This document shows positions 1-11,747 of a DNA stretch of 64,000 bases, in pieces (position 1 is the first letter of the stretch; each line of letters begins with the position of its first letter). The notes beneath the pieces are model-generated. The model made no database searches. It worked only from the letters and a program-made list of their open reading frames with translations, and was not told the origin of the DNA. The stretch covers positions 29,090,692 through 29,154,691 of the forward strand of contig CM051458.1 in NCBI GenBank assembly GCA_028274465.1. Direction: 5' to 3'. Source of the stretch: Plantago ovata. Its lineage: Eukaryota > Streptophyta > Magnoliopsida > Lamiales > Plantaginaceae. Both the position numbers and the translations under genes were made by a program.

Positions 1-288
1 CTTGTGAGCATATTCGTAACCCATGCATGTGTATTTGATTTCTACCACCAACCGGTTTCTAAACTTGATTACAACAACCTGATTTCTCGTTGCTTTGTTC
101 TAAGAAAGCGATTCTTTAAACACTTGAACTCGTTGACTGAAATAACTAGCAAAAACCTCAAACAAAGCCACGTTAGGTCCCGAGAGAACGATACTCGGGG
201 ACAACTTGCCATTGCACTCTAGTTTATGTAGTGATAAGTGTTCTATTGGCTATTAAACAAATTTATTTGGTGAAAAACGACATCATCA
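1..288 (+). mobile_element. Family-B LTR, 3' end (cut by window edge)
   Basis: This stretch matches 56401-56688 almost base for base (same LTR family as B1 and B2) and ends in the same CATCATCA terminus. What follows is not the tRNA-Asp PBS seen after the B2 5' LTR but unrelated gypsy-like sequence. It is therefore the right-hand end of a plus-strand 3' LTR or solo LTR whose body lies outside the window. Confidence 0.9.
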
Positions 289-550
289 GGTTCCTCCCCC
301 GGCGTGCCTTAGCGGTATTTCACTATCGTCAAAAGAGATGACGTTGGTTCCTGGTCGTGCCACTTGGGCGTACTTCCCGTCTCTGACTCTGAGATTATCA
401 GCTGTGATCTCCCTTTGGTTTCGAGTGTCGCCTCCCGCGGGTCCTCCGACAATTGTGAGAGTCTGGATGCTTCCGTTCACGAGACAGTTTTCATAATTGT
501 TGTAATTATGAATATCATCATAATGAGGATTCCCTTGGGAGTGGTGCTCG
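289..550 (-). pseudogene. Gypsy gag/protease-junction fragment
   Basis: A minus-strand frame stays open across the whole segment. It includes VGGPAGGDTRNQRE and, about 35 residues on, VISFDDSEIP. That order resembles the linker before the protease in Tat/Ogre-type gypsy polyproteins, where a glycine-rich GG..G.T.R stretch is followed by an I-F-x-D-x-D-L-P-like motif. The frame's ATG and first residues lie in the adjacent LTR at 551-576, so they are artefacts. Both ends are cut: by the family-B LTR on the left and by the family-G LTR on the right. I infer a relic of an older gypsy element; a catalytic DTG/DSG is not included, so the assignment is tentative. Confidence 0.35.
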
Positions 551-2633
<2,083 letters not shown>

Positions 2634-2634
2634 G

Positions 2635-2647
2635 TGGTATTCGGAGC
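2635..2647 (+). other. Primer-binding site, tRNA-Met type (degenerate)
   Basis: TGGTATTCGGAGC lies one base after the LTR end and resembles the usual copia PBS TGGTATCAGAGC, with one extra base and one substitution. Its position fixes the end of the LTR and the plus orientation of element G. Confidence 0.6.
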
Positions 2648-4498
2648 AAGGTTGATTCATGACTATATTCGTTCATGATTTTTATTTACTGTTGTTGTGG
2701 ATTATTATATGTATGTAAAATGTATAAAATTTTCAGATCTTTAATTGAATTTAAAGAAAGGAAAAGAAAGATGGCTTTTTTTAAAGTACTGTATGTATTT
2801 TATTTCCAGATTCTTCATATTAGATTTAAAGAAAAGGAAACAAATCACATTAGTATTTTATTTTCCAGATTCTTTTTATTGGATAATTAGAAAAGGAAAA
2901 AGTCAAAAAAAAAAAAAAAAAAGGGGTTTCGACTTGGTCGACTGGAGCTCCGCTCCGCCACCGCCGCCGCCGGTGACCATCACCACCCTTCCTAGTTTCA
3001 ACCTCTTCTCCTCTGTCCCTTTCAAGAAATAAGAATGATTTGGCTTGTGGGTTATGGAGCTTTGAAACTCCATTAATGGTGATTTCAAGCTTTGTAAACA
3101 CAAACCTCGAATCAAACCAAAACCATATGGAGAAGAGTCACTGGAACATGGGAAGGATGATACAAGCAAGAATCGGGCCGAACGGAATCGACTTGGTCGG
3201 TTCCAATCGACCCGATCGGATTTCAAAAATTTCGATCTCGTTTTTTGGGTGAATCGAATGCTTGTTAATTCATCTTGGATGATATATTGTGTTTAGAACA
3301 TGATTTGGACCTTCAATTCAAAGTTAAGATGAAGATTAAAGGTTTTGGAAACTGTTAATGTTACAGGGACTTGATTGAATAGTTGCAAAAAATTCATGGG
3401 TGGCTAATAAGCAAGGTTAACTTCAGGGACTTGTTCTCCAATTTGACAGTTTCTGTCTTATTGGAGATCAAGCCCTTGAACTTCTGAGTATTGCTAAATG
3501 ACCCCCGAATTTGCTGAAAGTTTTCAAATTGACCCAAAGACTTAATTTCAACTTTCTACGAATTATAAAAAGGTCCCTGGAGTTTTAGAAACTTGTTATT
3601 TAATTTATAAATTGTTTATAAATTATATTTAAACCCTATTAATACTTTTGGAGAGTGGTTTAAAATGTTTAGAGACATAAATATAAGTTAATAATATTTA
3701 GTAACATGTTTGTTAGTTTATAAATAGTTTATAAACTACATTTTAATAGTAATGTAATGCTTTGGAAGATTATATTATTATTAAACTTGTTTTTAAATGT
3801 TTTGAAAATTGTTAGAGAATTTATTAATTAGATTTTGACTTACATATAATGATAATAATCCACAACAACTACTTATATGCTTCAACTTGGTTGTATCACA
3901 TGTATTGAATGTCTAAATGAGCAATTTAATATTTAAATATTGTATTTAAATTTCGTTAGTCCGCTTTTATTGTATGGGTAGGCGGCACCCATTAGTTTCC
4001 GGACCGCATCTGTCATATGCATGGGTAGGCGGCACCCATTACTTGATAGTCCGCAATTGATATGTATGAGTAGGCGGCACTCATTACTTGTTAGACCGCA
4101 TTGCATGAGCCTTGGGTAGGCGGCACCCATTATGTGATGCATGTTAGGGATCTTGGTCAAGCGATTAAATACCCCATTTAAATGTTCCCCAACCAATTTA
4201 AGTCTCGATTAAATCGCATGATGTCACCCATCATAATTGAAGGTTAAATGGACTTACTAATCTCATGGGTAACATGCACCATAGTGCTTACTCAGTTTGC
4301 CGTAAGAAAGTTGCCTTCCTAGGACCATTGTTGGTGTCGTGTGATGGTTATGACTTACTTGAATTATGTCGAGTCGCCATAGCGTCAGGCATAATTTAAG
4401 GACATCGACCAAAATGGTTTTGATCAACCAAGAGTTGTATTGTACAATTGGTTTGGAGACATACCACGTCCTTTGATGAAGTCTCCTCAGTGCTTAGC
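2648..4498 (+). other. Element G interior, no recognisable gene
   Basis: Nearly 1.9 kb behind the PBS without a credible reading frame. It holds an 18-base A run (2905-2922), a short GC-rich stretch with CCGCCGCCGCC near 2960 (the open minus frames here are composition effects), AT-rich sequence from about 3600 to 3950, and the hairpin repeats at 3974-4130. A long structured non-coding leader, or a largely coding-free (LARD-like) element, fits best. No database comparison was possible. Confidence 0.5.
3974..4130 (+). repeat. Four phased hairpin repeats (ATGGGT..ACCCAT)
   Basis: Four copies at 3974-3992, 4021-4039, 4066-4084 and 4112-4130. Each has six-base arms around the invariant loop AGGCGGC. 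Copies 1 and 2 have arms ATGGGT/ACCCAT. Copy 3 has ATGAGT/ACTCAT, a double change that keeps the pair. Copy 4 has TTGGGT/ACCCAT, losing only the outermost pair. Three of the four spacers contain CCGCA, and spacing is about 45 bp. The paired change suggests the RNA fold mattered. Confidence 0.8.
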
Positions 4499-4606
4499 AT
4501 GGATTCCACGTCCTTACTTGCGGATGTCGAGGTTGTTGGTCAAGAGGAAGTCGTGGAGGAAGTGATAACTGAATCCATTGCTTCACTTGAGTCAGAAGGT
4601 GATGGC
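4499..4606 (+). pseudogene. Start of a short acidic ORF cut by element A
   Basis: An ATG at 4499 opens 36 codons rich in Glu, Val and Ser (MDSTSLLADVEVV...). The frame is ended exactly by the TGA that begins the element A LTR. It lies where a gag frame of element G would be expected to start, but no gag motif is visible. It may be chance; the acidic composition and ATG context are the only support. Confidence 0.2.
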
Positions 4607-5355
4607 TGATGAACTGGTTTTAGAACTTGTCAGATTCTAGTTAATCAAATAAATTTGTATTGAGCCAAAGGCAATTCACAACTACAACGAAAACCATAGT
4701 GTAGCAGTAGAGTAACCTCGAGTGTCGATCTCTAAGGACTATAACTAGTTTTATCTAATCTAACTTAAGAATATAAAATCAACAGACGACTTAGCAAATG
4801 TTTTTCTTAACAGATAATGGAGATTGGTGATAGTATGGTCATTCAAAGCATAGCAGGTTAATAATCATGCATGAAGTCCCCGGTTTTGCATAGAGATCTT
4901 TGATCAATGAATTGTCCAATTGTATTCCGTTATTATTCAACACTACGAAGTAGAGGTTTTAGATAGATCAAAGAAATAAAGCAATAACTCAAAATATAAT
5001 GCGCGATATAGCCATTAGCATAATTATTAACCCTTCGCTAAGAAATCACATACTATCACCAACGAGAAGTTTAGCTACTCATAGATGTCATGCAATCAAC
5101 AGAAATCATAGCAAGATTGAATGAAAACATGTTGAAAGATATATAAATATAAATAGAAAAACTGTAAGATACAATGTTACCGAAGGTTGTCAATCTCCGA
5201 AGAATCGCGATCTTACAAGCTCCAAAACGCTAAGAAAAAGTATCTCCTAAGCTAAGAATCCCCAGAACAGGCTCTGGAGAATTCCTACCTAAAACTAATG
5301 AGAAAGGTGAGAGAAAAGGTCTGAGAAAGTATGAAAAATGGTGAAAACTGAGCAA

Positions 5356-5365
5356 CTATATATAG
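5356..5365 (-). promoter_or_regulatory. LTR TATA box
   Basis: CTATATATAG just downstream (sense) of the palindrome array. The same spacing and sequence recur in the D and E LTRs (31625-31634, 43021-43029), which supports it as the LTR promoter core. Confidence 0.6.
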
Positions 5366-5376
5366 TGATTCGGCAG

Positions 5377-5462
5377 GTGTGGGGCGAGTCGCCCCACACA
5401 CCGGGCGATTCGCCTGGTGTGGGGCGATTCGCCCCACGTCCCGGGAGACTCGCCCGGGACCT
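5377..5462 (-). repeat. GGGGCGAnTCGCCCC palindrome array in LTR A
   Basis: Four back-to-back imperfect or perfect palindromes built on GGGGCGA/TCGCCCC or CGGGCGA/TCGCC, lying directly upstream of the TATA box in the U3 part. They are strikingly GC-rich in an AT-rich LTR. See the equivalent arrays in D, E and at 8900-9015. Confidence 0.9.
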
Positions 5463-5812
5463 CCAGTCGGCCATATACGCGTTTTTTACGCGTGTTTGGA
5501 TTTCTTCTCCTTTTCGGACTCGGTTTTTGCCTTCTAGTGACCTTTTAGCCTTCAGACTCGACCCCTAGACTTCATATCCTGTCCGGAATCTTCTGGATAC
5601 TCCAAATAGGCCTTCGGAACACCAATTTCTTGTCTACTTCAATATAATTGCCCGGAAAACCTCGTTTTTCACTCAAAACCTGTAAAATACAAACTAAAGG
5701 GAAACGTGACACTATTCTAATAAAATGCACTAAAATATAGCTAAATTAACATAGAGGATAGCTAAATTGGTGAAAAAAGACTCAAATGAAAGTGGAAAAT
5801 ACACATTCATCA

Positions 5813-7254
5813 AACTCCCCAAACCGAACCTTTGCTTGTCCTCAAGCAACTAAGCTAGACTCTAATGCAAAAAACAATGCAACACAAAAAATGGAGTCTC
5901 ATGCCAAATGATATGAACTAATCTATTGAATCTATCAAAAAATAAATGAACAAAAACCATACAAATCATAACATGAATATAGGTTGAAGAATGCCTCGAT
6001 TGACTCATACACATTCTCATAAGCACTTATGTCAAGACAAGATAGTCTCTCGTAACATTCTCTACCTGGACCTAGTCAGTGACGACGTAATGAAACATGT
6101 TAGAATACGAATGGTTGTCCCGTGCCTATGAAACTGAGGACTTACTACTGTTCACCAAGTTAAGACTTTTCCTCAAAGAGGTCGAACCAATACTGGCTCT
6201 CATCAAACGAAGGAGGGTTCGCTAAAAAACTTAACACTCCCTATTCTACCCATCTCTCAATTAAGCAAAGCCTTAAGCTATTCACCACTTCCTGAATGGC
6301 AGGACGAGGGTGGTCTTAAACAGATGACACTCAAACAAAAAGTCAAAAATTACAACACGATTACGAACAAAATTGAAAAATGAGACAACACCTTGCTAAA
6401 CTGCTTTTTGGCTTTTTTGGACCCTTCTTTGCTTTTTGTGGTCTTTTCCTTTTTTTCTTTTCCAGTTTTTTCCTTTTTTTCTGGAATTTTTCTTTTTCTT
6501 TTTTTCAATTTTTTTTTAGCCAGCAGTAGCACAACGAAAAACAAAGTAGAAATGACACACAAGCGACCTCCCCAAACCTATTCGAAAGAATAGGTTGGAG
6601 TATAAAATTTACGAAAAAGAAAAATAAACAAGTCTAATGATAGTGTAACCCCCTCCCCAAACCTATTCGGAAGAATAGGTTGCAAACAAAGGATCACACA
6701 ATCTCACACTACCTCCTTCCTAGGCATTTAGCAATCTCAAAGCAAGGTGAAGACTTGTTGCCTCTTAGGTACATAATTACTCGGGAAAACAACCATAAGA
6801 CCCTAACATGCATCATCCTATTATAAAGGCCTTCGTGAATCACAGTAGAGAAAACACCACTAAGTGATGTCGAGACTACCAAGCTTAACTAAGTGCAATA
6901 CATAAATGTGACAAGCCAAGCGAGAAAAACCTCAAACAAATTCATAGAGATGAAGCATATGATTAATGGCATAATTAGTTAATCTACCCAATAAAAAAGT
7001 TCAAAAAATTTGGCAATAAATTCCACATAAAACATGCAAGAAGACTATCCTAGGATGAATGTAGTGTATGCAACTAAAAACTAAGAAAGCAGTAAACGTG
7101 CAAATGCAAATGTAGACGGATAAACATGCAAGGTACTATACTCATCCTACCAATCCCAAGCTCCAAACTAACAACACTAGTTCACTTAAATCCCATCCCC
7201 CCTCATGAATTTAAAGCTAGTCCCTAGCAGTAAGAAAATGAGGAAATAAGATGT
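5813..7254 (-). other. Conserved 3' non-coding module (element A)
   Basis: No coding frame. In sense order it contains hairpin copies, a long polypurine tract (about 6405-6525; T/C-rich as printed), a conserved block around TGGACCTAGTCAGTGACGAC, and the terminal motif CTTGAGGACAAGCAAAGGTT before the polypurine tract. The same module follows integrase in D (32082-33450) with very high similarity, and in more diverged form precedes the B-family 3' LTRs. Confidence 0.75.
6575..6681 (-). repeat. Two AACCTATTC/GAATAGGTT hairpins
   Basis: Copies at 6575-6596 (loop GAAA on plus) and 6660-6681 (loop GGAA). Perfect nine-base arms, with CCCC just upstream of each on the plus strand. Equivalent hairpins occur at 32874-33009, 48301-48510 and 62280-62490. 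Confidence 0.85.
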
Positions 7255-7334
7255 GATACTAGATGTTAACGCGTGGTTTGGCCTCGGTCGGCTGAGTATG
7301 CTGGATGTAAGGTATGGAGACTGCTCGAGGGGCC

Positions 7335-8128
7335 TTATAGGTGATCATCGGAGCTCGTGGTGGTGGTGGTAGCTCCATGGATAGGGCCAACTCCTCCATC
7401 AGTATTCATGGCATCCTCATTGTCCCTATGGTCTTCATTGTCACTACTGTCATCACCATCGTCACCAGTAGAGTTGCATTGTCGAAGAGAATCCTCAAGA
7501 TTAGCCGCCGCTGTTATGGAATCTTCCATCTGGTATCTCTCCAATAGGTTGTGAACTGTTGAAGGGGAAAGAGCAGTGGTATCAGAGCCTCCCTCTCCAA
7601 CGTTTTACACCCCGAGGAGGTTACAGTAAGCTGCTCGAATACTCAGAGGTCTTCTTCCATTTTTTCCAATGTCGACCATATTCTCTACGGTTGATGCCCC
7701 CGATGTCTATATGGCGCTCCCTTTAGAGGCAGTCGAGGGGCACCTCTAAGAGGGGCTGGGTGTCCATGTCATTATGTTTTGGAATCAAGCTAGCGACTCG
7801 GAACTTCCTCAGCACTGTCGACTCAAAACTGAATCCGTTGTGGTGAGGTCGTCCCGGTGCCTTCCTATTCACTCGAACCTTGCAGTCCTTGTGATAGATT
7901 GCTGACGTAATATTTGTTTCTATCCCTTCGGTGGTGCATGAATAGGTGTAGGAGTCCTTACTCCAGGTGGATTCTCGTACCTCCTTTTGGATAAACCGCG
8001 ACGTTGTTGCAAGAGCCCGTGCTCGAACGCACCTCTAACGAGATCACTCTCCTTGACATGGTTGTAATCGATCCCCCTCCAATACTTCATAGTAGCCAAA
8101 CGGGAGTGCTCCTCTCCCTTTGTGGCAT
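7335..8128 (-). pseudogene. Element A ORF2 remnant
   Basis: The ATG at 8128 follows the acceptor TGTTTGTAG|GAACC, matching the ORF2 start of element E. The frame meets a stop after 13 codons, as in E. A second frame (ATMKYWRGIDYNHVKESDLVRGAF...) is clearly shared with E at 41168-41290, and the C-terminal part (MEDSITAAANLEDSLRQCNSTGDDGDDSSDNED, 7544-7430) is also shared and acidic. I cannot name the protein. It does not visibly match the B-family ORF2, although it holds the same place in the element. Several frame breaks make it a pseudogene. Confidence 0.5.
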
Positions 8129-8133
8129 GGTTC

Positions 8134-8673
8134 CTACAAACAGCAGTTAGTACCTCGTATGACACAAAACCGACTCATGCATATGCTAATGTAAGAGCGA
8201 AACACACGAGTGATAAAATCAACAATTGAACTCCGCAAATCCTTCATGTCTAATCTAGCTACTAATATGCAACACACCAAAATAATTTCGACATGTACAT
8301 ATCGCATTACGCTGGTGCTAGACAATCAATAACTTAAATAATAAGGCTCAATTCATACCATAGTAGCGAAAAATTCTAGCATCATAAATCCTCATACTCA
8401 ACAATTATGCATTCTACCATCATATCCATCATTATTACATCAGTAAACACAATCATATGTATGGAATCGAAGAAAAAGATACATTGCATAACAAGATAAA
8501 AACATCTAGTAGCAAAATTCTCAAATCAACAATCCAAGCATAATTGAGCATGCAATTGATAGTAAATAACGCTTCTAATCACACAAACAACCTACCCATA
8601 CATCATATAAGCCTAATTGAAGCACAAATCAGAAAACCCCCAAATTGAAAAATTAGGGTTCATGTGAAGATAC
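8134..8673 (-). other. Putative intron before ORF2 (element A)
   Basis: Sense strand: exon end GATCTGAG, donor GTATCTTC, then ATGAACCCTAAT, a T-rich body, branch-point-like TACTAAC about 17 nt before the acceptor TTTGTAG. 540 bp long. All landmarks are shared with element E (532 bp), and more loosely with B1 and B2 (542 and 559 bp). Confidence 0.65.
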
Positions 8674-8899
8674 CTCAGATCTGGAAAATGAATGCACTAG
8701 AGTGAAAGTTGTTCGGATGAAAAGAAAGAGCACGTAATGGGCTTCGATTGAAGCTAAAGAACACAAAATTTAATAGATGATTGAAGATTTTATGAAGGAT
8801 TGAAGTATTTTCGCTTTTCTCGGATTTTTGGGAGTAAGAGGTGAAGAAGATGAAGAAAATGAGGAGAAAGGGGGCTTTCTCGCGTTTTTAATCTCCAGA

Positions 8900-9015
8900 A
8901 TCTGTGGGGCGAGTCTCCCCGTGCGTGGCGAATCGCCCCACATGTGGGACGAATCGCCCTGCACGTCTAGAGAGCGCGGAGCTCTCTGGACATGTGGGGC
9001 GATTCGCCCCCCATG
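8900..9015 (-). repeat. Palindrome array upstream of ORF2 exon (element A)
   Basis: Several GGGGCGAnTCGCCCC-type palindromes plus an AGAGAGC/GCTCTCT inverted pair (near 8968-8988). Same motif as the A LTR array, but located between gag-pro and the ORF2 leader. Corresponds to 40333-40393 in E. The right edge is the junction with element F. Confidence 0.85.
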
Positions 9016-10521
9016 AGGAAATCCTTGCAAACTTTCTCTAGTTGTGCTTCATTCTCTACACACGATGATGAGAGCACCTCTTGGAACATGATGTTGGTAG
9101 TGTTACCATACAAGTATTCTTTTCTCTCATTGATCGAGTGATCTTCAACTTGGAGGGTTGCTTCATGAAAACGATTGATGAAGTCCCTCAAGTCTTCATT
9201 GTTTTTCTGAACGATTTCGGCCAAGTACCTCACTCTTCTCTTGGTGTTCATGACCTTCTCGAATCGCTTAGAGAATTCCTTGCAGAGATCTCTATATGAC
9301 TTGATCGAGCGATGAGCAAGGCGCGACCACCATTTCATGGCTTCTCCAGAGAGGTTAGCCAGGAAGAGTAGTGCCTTGGTCCTTGAATCGTGACCATAGG
9401 CATCCATTTTAGTGCCAAATCTTACCAAGTAATCCTTCGGACAGCTTGTTCCATCATAACTTTCGAAAGTAGGGAAGCCTCTTTCGATTTTGGCCTGGTG
9501 GCTCCTTATCTCGTCGCACAACGGCTTGGATATTGGTCTTGCTCCTTTTCTTGCACGGTTCCCCGTAGGGTCTCTATTTGAGCATCAAGTGCGGATTTCC
9601 CTGTGTTGAGTTCCTCCAGAGTGAGCCTCCTCCCCGTGATCGGGTCGATCAAAGGGGTTACCTCAGCTACGGTTCTCAAGGCATTGTTTTCCGCCACCTC
9701 TTCGGGTTGGTTCTGAGGAGTTACTTGGTTGGGCATGACTTGGTTAGGGAGAGTGGGTGGTGTAGTGACCACCTGGGCTCGGTTTTCCTACGGAGCCACG
9801 TTTTGCAATGATGCGCGTATCCTCCTATCAATTAAATCCCTCAAATCATCCGGGGCACCTTGTGGTCCCAACCTTGATTGGACTCTTGAAGGTCCAAGTC
9901 GAGATTGGATTGGCCTTGTGTTGGCTCTTGAATGTGCTTCATCTTGTGCTACAGGTGCTCTTCCTTGGGATTGACGAGGGGCAACCAAAGTGTCACGAGG
10001 TTGCTCTTGTACTTGGACTTGTGGTACTCCTCGAGCTTGGAGTTCTACGTTAACTCTAGCAGCCTCGTTGTTCCCAACGTATCCTTGGAAAGTAAGAAGG
10101 AATAAGCCGTATTGAGCTTCGCCCATCCCAAAGTCTAATGGTCGGACTACACGTCCATTAGGAAGGGTGAAGTTCAATGCGGCTGGCTAAGGAGGATTCA
10201 CTACTACGGGAGGAGGATTAATTGCTACTTGAGGAGGCTACCCTCTCGGCGCGACGTTGTTTGTGACCCTCAACGCTCCATAGGAACTTCCAACCGAGAC
10301 GCCTTGAGGATTATTTTCTCCGGATCTCTCTTCTTGGGAGTTAGTGACATTGGTGAATGCCCATCCGTATAATCTTGATTCCTTGCAACATTGCTATTTC
10401 TTGGTGCCCTGGGAGCAGCTGCCCTTCCTCCTCCTCGACCACTTGAAGGGGGACAGCCCACGGGACGAGGAGGATTCATGGGTGGTGCATTAGCAAGACG
10501 GTTGCTTCTTTTGGGAGGCAT
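9016..10521 (-). pseudogene. gag: Element F gag (broken)
   Basis: Minus-strand capsid precursor of a Tat-like gypsy element. The likely start is MPPKRSNRLAN (10521). Three further open blocks follow, separated by stops or frame shifts (10177-9788, 9772-9506, 9521-9016). The last block has the retrotransposon gag domain: FESYDGTSCPKDYLVRFGTKM, then F.NLSGEAMKWWSRL, FSKRFEKVMNTKRRV and LRDFINRFHEATLQV, the usual order of conserved blocks. The C-terminus is lost where the frame runs into element A at about 9016. The lineage call rests on the gag blocks and on the PBS-proximal sequence; protease and pol are missing. Confidence 0.7.
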
Positions 10522-10590
10522 CTTCGTGGAGTGTCACAAGGAGAGTGCTCGGCTCGACCAGTAGGGCTAGGAATGACCTTTCGATCAGAT

Positions 10591-10609
10591 TCCCACAGAC
10601 GGCACCAAA
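10591..10609 (-). other. Element F primer-binding site
   Basis: On the minus strand TTTGGTGCCGTCTGTGGGAA starts right after the LTR end CTTCAACA. This sequence form is common behind LTRs of Tat-lineage gypsy elements. I do not assign the tRNA. Confidence 0.65.
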
Positions 10610-11437
10610 TGTTGAAGGGTAATTCGTACTTCTTCTTAAGTTCGCAGTGGATCGTCACAATACACTATTTAGGTCTTCTTCATGTAGTCTTCCTCTTAAG
10701 ATCATAGGAATCCTTCATGTAGCTTCCTCTTACCTGAAAGAGACTGGAGGGGGGCTTAGTACCTCGTGCCCGGTTTGTCGAGGATCAAACCGGAGGGACG
10801 ACTTTACGTGTAGGCAGTTGTAGGGTTTCCCTAGTAAGAGTAGTAAATGTGGTAGGTGAGTGGTGGGTGAGAGCTATGAATGCTTACCCAATGGATAATG
10901 AATGAGCCCCTTATATACTTGTAGTATTTTATTGTCACTTTATGTAGGATCGTGACAAGTGTCCGGCCGAGATTGAAGCCTTCCTTGGCCCAAGCCAGGT
11001 CTATGGGCTTTGGCCCAAGCATCTTGACTAGGTTTGAGAGGGCATTATTGACTTTTTGGGTCCCATGGAGTAATCTGGAAGACGGGTCCCACAGAGAGCG
11101 ACCATGGGTGGTCGCCCTTAGTCCTCGTGCCTTCCTCTTACGTTCGTGGTCCGAGTAGTGCTCTGCCTAGTTTCTTTTGGAGGGTGTCACCTTGAGGTAA
11201 GGTCCTCCTCGAGCCCTAGAGATGCTCCTCGAGCCATACAGTTGTGTTGTCCTTGAAGTGAGCTTATCTTGAGGGTCAGCCTCTTAGTGGTGGTCGGACC
11301 ATATGTTGGTCGAGCCACACCTAAGTGACATACTTGGGTGTGGTCGCGCCCTTTGAGGGACGGCCTGTTGATGCTTTGTCGCGCTCTTAGACCGCTCTAG
11401 TTCGTACATGCGGACTGGACATATTTTAACACTAACA
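10610..11437 (-). mobile_element. Element F 5' LTR
   Basis: 828 bp. Sense ends are TGTTAGTGTTAAAATATG and CCCTTCAACA, followed by the PBS. Its content is unrelated to the other LTR families here. Element F is represented only by this LTR, its leader (10522-10590) and gag. Confidence 0.75.
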
Positions 11438-11665
11438 GTCTACTTCTTTCTCAGATCTACACTTCCAGTCAATTTTCAGATCTACGCCTCCTTTTTTTTT
11501 TAAAAAATAAAAATCCGGGTCAACCTGGGCTGACCCGGTTTAACCGGCTAAAATCTCTGAAAATCCCAATTTCCAAAATTTTTCCGAGTTCTCATGGAAT
11601 CGTCCCGCTTAAGCTTTCGATTACCGGGTCAACCCAGGTTGACCCAGCGAGATTCAAAACATAGA
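11438..11665. other. Unassigned segment with GGGTCAACC palindromes
   Basis: Contains CCGGGTCA...TGACCCGG (11515-11538) and CCGGGTCAACC...GGTTGACCCA (11624-11646) flanking about 85 bp. No gene. It may be a remnant of a small inverted-repeat element or part of the Sirevirus tail next to it; unresolved. Confidence 0.4.
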
Positions 11666-11747
11666 CTGATTTATTCAACATCAGGAACCTCTAAAAGGGT
11701 AACAATTAATTTAGCCATGGATTGCTAACATCAAAAAGGGGGAAATT
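11666..11747 (+). mobile_element. Sirevirus 3' internal tail with polypurine tract
   Basis: Matches, in reverse, the C2 tail at 17004-17085 (GATTTATTCAACATCAG, TTAGCCATGGATTGCTAACATC, AAAAAGGGGGAAA). It precedes an LTR, as a 3' internal end should. But that LTR is followed by PBS and gag, so the LTR has internal sequence on both sides. Confidence 0.8.

Larger units (their letters stand above)
4607..5812 (-). mobile_element. Element A 3' LTR
   Basis: 1206 bp with TGATGAAC...TTCATCA ends in plus orientation. Same family as the LTRs at 30767-32081, 39189-39743 and 42576-43836. Just beyond it, read on the minus strand, lies GGTTCGGTTTGGGGAGTT, the polypurine tract. It carries a palindrome array and a TATA box. 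Confidence 0.9.
4607..9015 (-). mobile_element. Element A: 5'-truncated non-autonomous Athila-type element
   Basis: Reads on the minus strand: 3' LTR (4607-5812), 3' non-coding module (5813-7254), ORF2 remnant, intron-like region (8134-8673) and palindrome array, then an abrupt switch at about 9015 to gag of unrelated element F. The order matches element E (plus, 40300-43836) piece for piece, so the missing part is gag-pro and the 5' LTR. The bases left of the insertion (ATGGC, 4602-4606) would be one target duplication, but the partner copy is lost. Confidence 0.8.

Noticed and set aside
1..222. 72-codon frame at the left edge, repeated at 56404-56622
   Set aside because: It lies within the LTR and reads through non-coding U5-type sequence. 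The B1 LTR copies in opposite orientation give no supporting conserved start.
289..294. GTTCC next to the family-B LTR end at 288, the same as the B2 left flank GTTCC (45906-45910)
   Set aside because: The five bases directly after the LTR are GGTTC, and the following sequence is not the C1 RT continuation expected at the B2 right flank. Chance match.
2903..3226. 107-codon minus frame with a VVMVTGGGGGGAE stretch, possibly a host gene fragment
   Set aside because: It depends on a GGC/GCC repeat and a poly-A run, and has no recognisable domain.
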